Positions 60,267 through 64,000 of a DNA stretch of 64,000 nucleotides are shown one piece after another (position 1 is the stretch's first letter; each line of letters begins with the position of its first letter). The stretch covers positions 4,081,501 through 4,145,500 of the forward strand of contig NZ_CP054931.1 of the NCBI RefSeq assembly GCF_013364355.1. Direction: 5' to 3'. This DNA is from Stenotrophomonas sp. NA06056. GTDB lineage: Bacteria > Pseudomonadota > Gammaproteobacteria > Xanthomonadales > Xanthomonadaceae. A program made the translations under genes and the position numbers. The notes beneath the pieces were generated by a model. That model had not been told where the DNA came from, did not search any database, and saw nothing but the letters and a program-made list of their open reading frames with translations.

Positions 60267-60812
60267 CTAGACACCATCGCAGTCATTGCCCCCCTTCACC
60301 AGCGTCCCAACGTCCCGCAGAAACGTCTGGATATCCGCGACCGAGCTGCACATGCTCTCCGGCGTGACGTCGAAGCTATTTCCCGCCGCCCGCTTCTTGA
60401 ATGCCTCCAGTTCAGAGCGGCATTGCGCCGCCAGCTTCCTGGCATCCAGCTTCGCAGCAGCCTGAATCACCGGGCCGCCTCGCGAAGCGACGTAGCATTT
60501 GTAGTCCTCTGAAAGTGCCCCGTCCATGCGGAAGCGTGAGAGTTCCAGCAAGTGTTTGGGGGCAGAAGGGCTGCTACTGCCGCCTATAAGGGCGAGCCCA
60601 AGTTCCGCGCCATCAGCCCCCGCGCATGCATAGGGGCTCTGCGAACACAGTGACCTGCGTTCCGAACTCTTATGCACGGCCAACGAGGCGAGAATGGCGT
60701 GCTCTGCCATCCTGATGTCCGCCGCAAGTCTCTGGGCCATGGGACGGGCCGACGCCGAGCTTACAAGCGCGACGCATAGAACGAGGCATGGAATGAGCAA
60801 TTTAGCCTTCAT
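60267..60812 (-). CDS. Exported cysteine-containing protein of unknown function
   Basis: The 181-residue product has a signal peptide (MKAKLLIPCLVLCVALVSSA-SA) and a helical mature region. Its six cysteines (SLCSQSPYACAG, DYKCYV, AQCRSE, SMCSS, NDCDGV) are probably disulphide-bonded in the periplasm. No family recognised. The position beside the toxin/immunity pair and a lipoprotein cluster fits an accessory island. Confidence 0.65.
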   Translation of the reverse strand: MKAKLLIPCLVLCVALVSSASARPMAQRLAADIRMAEHAILASLAVHKSSERRSLCSQSPYACAGADGAELGLALIGGSSSPSAPKHLLELSRFRMDGALSEDYKCYVASRGGPVIQAAAKLDARKLAAQCRSELEAFKKRAAGNSFDVTPESMCSSVADIQTFLRDVGTLVKGGNDCDGV

Positions 60813-61244
60813 TGGCTTACCAGAGGCGTGGAAGAAGAAACGCACGAACGATCTGCAGGATGTGAAGCGCATGGTGCCGCATTTCAGGGTCCGATCCCAC
60901 CGCTGATGCGGCAACGTTCTTATCCTGGACATGGAAACAAGCGTGGCGGCGATGGCGGGTGGCGGCAACCCGCCCTGCTCCGGCGAAACTCCGCTCGCGC
61001 TCCATGGCGCGCTGCTTTTTTGGAAGAGCTTCCCGAGTGGAACCCACGACTGCGACGCAGGGGACCACGGCCGAGTCAGCCGCATCGCCAGCCATGCTGT
61101 CGCACGGTTGGCAGGTTTCCCCGTCCCGAATTTTCCCGAGATTCACTAAATCGGGTATCGCGGCACCGTTTCGGTGGAACTTGTGGCTGCGCTGAAGCCC
61201 CGCTAGCATCGGCTCAACAGCTTTCCCGTCCTGCCCCCGCATCC
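60813..61244. other. Gene-free stretch before the immunity gene
   Basis: In 432 bases I see no convincing gene. There is a GC hairpin GGCGGGT...ACCCGCC near 60956-60976 and a short T-run near 61015. Open frames here lack ribosome sites. Confidence 0.4.
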
Positions 61245-61910
61245 ATGATGGAAGCCCCCGTGACCGAATCGACCCCCATTGAAGTTTCAGCCGAAGCCGC
61301 ATCTCACAAGGGCGAATTTTTCCTGATCGACGCCAGCGTCCCGGGAAACGGCAAGGTTCCCGGCATAGAGATCGCCAACGAAGAGAAGCTGTTCGACCCG
61401 GGGATGAATGTCGTCTCGCGTCCTGACGGAACGCCAGACCAGTATCCGGAGCGCCCCCATCTGGTTCATGTGCCGGAGAAGGGCGGAATGCCACGCGACC
61501 TGGAAGAGCTCGCTGGCATATGGATTGTGTCGGAGCCGTTGAAGCAGCTGTTTGAGCAGGTGGACGCCGAGGCGTTTGCATTTGTGGCCTGCGACTTCAG
61601 CCTTGCTGACGGCAGCCCTGGCCCTCGGTACTACCTGGGCAATGTGCTGCGCAGGCTCGATGCCCTGGATGAAGCCGCTTCCCGCGTGAAGATCAAGCTC
61701 GACCACAATTATCAGACCGGCGAGGACGAGAAGCTTTACAGCCTCGTCGGCGGAGCGAGCCTGGTGTTCAAACAGGATGTTGTGGGAGATGCCCATATCT
61801 TCCGGCAGGATCGCATGGGAGCACCGCCCATCTGCGACCGCGCGATGTTTGATGCTTTGAGTGCGGCCAGCTTCTCCGGCGTACGGCTGCGCGATGTAGC
61901 CGATATTTAA
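61245..61910 (+). CDS. Imm11 (DUF1629) family immunity protein
   Basis: The 221-residue protein has the DUF1629/Imm11 signature: FFLIDASVPGNGKVPGIEIA, GIWIVSEPLKQLFEQVDAEA, YYLGNVLRRLDALDEAASRV, AHIFRQDRMGAPPICDRAMF and SAASFSGVRLRDV. Imm11 proteins neutralise nuclease toxins of polymorphic systems. It lies 41 bases before the large toxin gene on the same strand, the usual immunity-toxin order for secreted effectors in this family. The frame is open far upstream, but MMEAPVTESTPIE is the first plausible start. Confidence 0.85.
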   Translation: MMEAPVTESTPIEVSAEAASHKGEFFLIDASVPGNGKVPGIEIANEEKLFDPGMNVVSRPDGTPDQYPERPHLVHVPEKGGMPRDLEELAGIWIVSEPLKQLFEQVDAEAFAFVACDFSLADGSPGPRYYLGNVLRRLDALDEAASRVKIKLDHNYQTGEDEKLYSLVGGASLVFKQDVVGDAHIFRQDRMGAPPICDRAMFDALSAASFSGVRLRDVADI

Positions 61911-61951
61911 GACGAGCTCTTTCAAACGGAATCTTGAATGAGGTGGTGCGC

Positions 61952-64000
61952 ATGGCCGACACACCGGTTTTTCAGGGACACCATCTGATCGAACAGATTG
62001 CGTTCGAACAGAGCCAGCTGCTGAAGTCGCTTGCCAGGAGTGGTCATTTCGCGCTCCACGGCCCCGACAACATTCTCAACCTGCCCGCGAACCCTGCGCT
62101 GGCGACCAGGTTGAGTATTTCGCCACACTCAGGCGGCCCGTTGAGTGCGTACTCGGATCAACTGAAGTTCGTTCTCGACGACCTCGCGGAAACATCCGAT
62201 GGCCGCGCTCTGCTGTCGAAGGAGACGCCGCCGGATGTGCGGGCCGCCGCGGCCGAGCGTATGGGTGCCCGCATCCAGAACCTCGAACATACCCTTCGCG
62301 CCGGCATCATCAACGGCGACCTGGTCACCAACACGCCCGAGAACATGACCCCGGCGGAAGCCAACGCCAAGGTCCGCACCTTCTTCTCTGATCTGGACGG
62401 CTACCAGCGCACCCACGCCACGCAGATTGCGGAACTGAAGACGCTCAATCCGTCCGAGTTGCGCTGGCGCGGCGTCACCCAGTCCGAAGCCAACGTGAGG
62501 TTGGCGCTGGATGCCATCGACGAACCCGGCAACTCCACCCTGAGCGAGCGCTGGGGTGGCCGCGCATCGTTGGGCACCGCCATTCAAGAGGCCAACCAGG
62601 GCGGCCGCCTGCCGTTGAGCGAGCACACCGCCGTCCGCGTGCGCACTGCGTTCAACCCGGAAATGCCTCTGACCATCGTGCGCCCCGGCCCGGCAACCAC
62701 AGCTCCGGAACTGGCTGGCACTGCAGGGCGAGCGGGTGCTGCGGAAGGTGCCGCCGAAGCGGCTGCCGCCGCGCGCGGACAGATTACCGGCGCCCGCGTA
62801 CTCGGTGCCGCGGGCGTCGCCGCTCTGGCCGTGGACTTCGCCATCACCGGCCACCGCGTGGCCGAGTTGCGCAGCGAGGGCAACGACGCCGGCGCAAAAT
62901 CTGCTGCCACCCACTTCGTGGGGCGTACCGCGGGCGGCTTCGGCGGCGGTTTCCTGTTGGGCGCAGGGTACGGCGTGGTTACCGGCTCGTGGACCGGGCC
63001 AGGTGCGCTGGCTACCGGGCTGTTGGGCGGCGTGGCCGGTGGCTTTGCCGGTGAGTACTGGGCCCAGTACCAGGACAAGAAAGCCGTCTACACCCAGGTG
63101 GACCGCAGCGGCAACGAATGGAGCCGCGACCCGGAGGATGCAAAGGGCACCTGGAGCCGCAGCGTGCGCACGCCGCAACCCGATGGAAGCTACCGCGAGA
63201 CCACGATGCTCGCCGGTGGCCGGCTGGTGGATGAGCTGAACTACAAAGCCGCCAACGACTCCTATTCGCTGGGCATGGCCAACCTGCCCAAACCGCAGAA
63301 TCCCTTCAAGCTGGATGCAAGCGGAGAGAAAACGCCCCCGCGCGAGCCGTTCGAAACCAACCGCCACTACGTGCGCAACCCGAACAACGGCGAATGGAAC
63401 CTCTCCATCCACGCAGTGATTGATGGACGCGTCCCGTTGGACTACAGCGTGTCCGTCAGCCCGGAAAAGGCTGGCCAACTGGAACTGGAATCGCAGCGCA
63501 TCATTGCCCAGAACGCCGCAAACACGCCGGAGGCGCTCGCCGCCCGTTACCAGGTGGCGTTCAACCAGTACAACTGGCACGAGTTCGCCAGCATCGAGCC
63601 GGTACCGGAGGTGATCACCAACGCGCAGAACCAGACGCAACCCTTGCGCGCCTCGAACGGCGAGAAGTACACACAGGATGCCAACGGGCAGTGGCACACC
63701 CCGGGCTGGGTGTATGGCACCAACCCGGCCGAAGGCAGCATCATCGAGGAGCTCAATCGCACGCGTCAGAGCCAGCAGGCCGGTGTGCAGGAGCTGGCTT
63801 CCATGGCGGACATTGCCCGGGCCAATCCCACGCCAACCGAGTACGGCCTGCGTCGCCAGGTGGTGGACGCCTACCAGAGCGCCGGCATTGTGCGGAACGC
63901 AGAAGAAATTGATGACGCTGTAGCTGCTGTTGCCCAGGATCACGCACGCACCGTGCCCAGCTTCGGCACTTTCATGCTGCAGGTACAGAAGGATGGCTCG
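61952..64000 (+). CDS. AHH-type HNH nuclease toxin, C-terminus beyond the window
   Basis: 683 residues are visible with no stop. Residues 5-75 form an AHH/HNH-superfamily nuclease domain: FQGHHLIEQIAFEQSQLLKS (HH at 10-11), GHFALHGPDNILNLPANPAL and ISPHSGGPLSAYSDQ (His59). A helical region and a glycine-zipper hydrophobic region (about 305-375; GGFGGGFLLGAGYGVVTG, LATGLLGGVAGGFAGEYW) follow, then a beta-rich repeat-like part with NPNNGEW. Toxin domain at the N-terminus fits Xanthomonadaceae type IV secretion effectors, whose XVIPCD recruitment domain is C-terminal and would lie outside this window. GAGG precedes ATG 61952. Confidence 0.75.
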   Translation, partial: MADTPVFQGHHLIEQIAFEQSQLLKSLARSGHFALHGPDNILNLPANPALATRLSISPHSGGPLSAYSDQLKFVLDDLAETSDGRALLSKETPPDVRAAAAERMGARIQNLEHTLRAGIINGDLVTNTPENMTPAEANAKVRTFFSDLDGYQRTHATQIAELKTLNPSELRWRGVTQSEANVRLALDAIDEPGNSTLSERWGGRASLGTAIQEANQGGRLPLSEHTAVRVRTAFNPEMPLTIVRPGPATTAPELAGTAGRAGAAEGAAEAAAAARGQITGARVLGAAGVAALAVDFAITGHRVAELRSEGNDAGAKSAATHFVGRTAGGFGGGFLLGAGYGVVTGSWTGPGALATGLLGGVAGGFAGEYWAQYQDKKAVYTQVDRSGNEWSRDPEDAKGTWSRSVRTPQPDGSYRETTMLAGGRLVDELNYKAANDSYSLGMANLPKPQNPFKLDASGEKTPPREPFETNRHYVRNPNNGEWNLSIHAVIDGRVPLDYSVSVSPEKAGQLELESQRIIAQNAANTPEALAARYQVAFNQYNWHEFASIEPVPEVITNAQNQTQPLRASNGEKYTQDANGQWHTPGWVYGTNPAEGSIIEELNRTRQSQQAGVQELASMADIARANPTPTEYGLRRQVVDAYQSAGIVRNAEEIDDAVAAVAQDHARTVPSFGTFMLQVQKDGS

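Noticed and set aside
60817-61581. Long minus-strand frame opposite the Imm11 gene
   Set aside because: Low-complexity basic/Pro-rich composition and overlap with the convincing Imm11 frame.

Overview
The window is about 66% GC chromosomal DNA that I assign to Stenotrophomonas, most likely the S. maltophilia complex. The evidence is many copies of the GTAG-headed palindromic SMAG/REP repeat typical of that species, Xanthomonadaceae-type gene order (hppD/hmgA beside a MarR gene, a pha/mrp antiporter operon, an E1alpha-E1beta-SH3-E2 operon, divergent speA/speE), and proteins that read as Xanthomonadaceae versions. I see no rRNA, tRNA, transposase, integrase or CRISPR array.

Bases 1-49,500 look like core chromosome. 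From the left they hold the start of djlA, purC, an Mpo1-like membrane protein and the six-gene phaAB-C-D-E-F-G Na+/H+ antiporter operon. Next come a CaCA exchanger, a lipoprotein, and the tyrosine-catabolic pair hppD-hmgA with a divergent MarR regulator. Then follow a small accessory module (structured leader, 75-residue ORF, DUF1016 nuclease), a thioredoxin-like lipoprotein, a POT peptide transporter, kynA and the 2-oxoacid dehydrogenase operon. After these are a WYL regulator, a diguanylate cyclase, an AarF/UbiB kinase, opgB, a mechanosensitive channel, a lipocalin, an FAD oxidoreductase and a PepSY/two-component cluster. The stretch ends with speA/speE, an LpxO-type hydroxylase, a hydrolase, a small kinase and glnB. 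SMAG repeats occupy most intergenic gaps here, including a six-copy tandem array next to hmgA.

Bases 49,500-64,000 look accessory: I find no SMAG repeat after 49,129. The stretch holds a tandem duplication of ubiK around a lipoprotein gene, an Arr-type rifamycin ADP-ribosyltransferase, and a five-gene oxidoreductase/VOC/SnoaL operon with a divergent AraC regulator. It also has several small unknown genes, a second structured leader, a run of small exported or lipid-anchored proteins (one frameshifted), and at the right edge an Imm11 immunity gene followed by a large AHH-nuclease toxin that runs off the window.

Two families of structured non-coding DNA are the most interesting content. (1) A leader of about 200 bp occurs upstream of two unrelated small ORFs (14441-14632 and 57778-57985). 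Its long stem differs in sequence between copies but keeps its pairing. (2) An element of about 190 bp occurs three times (13923-14107, 33651-33840, 34028-34222). It always starts within a few bases of a stop codon in the transcribed direction, and has a 22-25 bp perfect outer stem enclosing two ATCCAT/ATGGAT-looped hairpins. The outer-stem sequence changes between copies but stays complementary, which indicates selection for structure.
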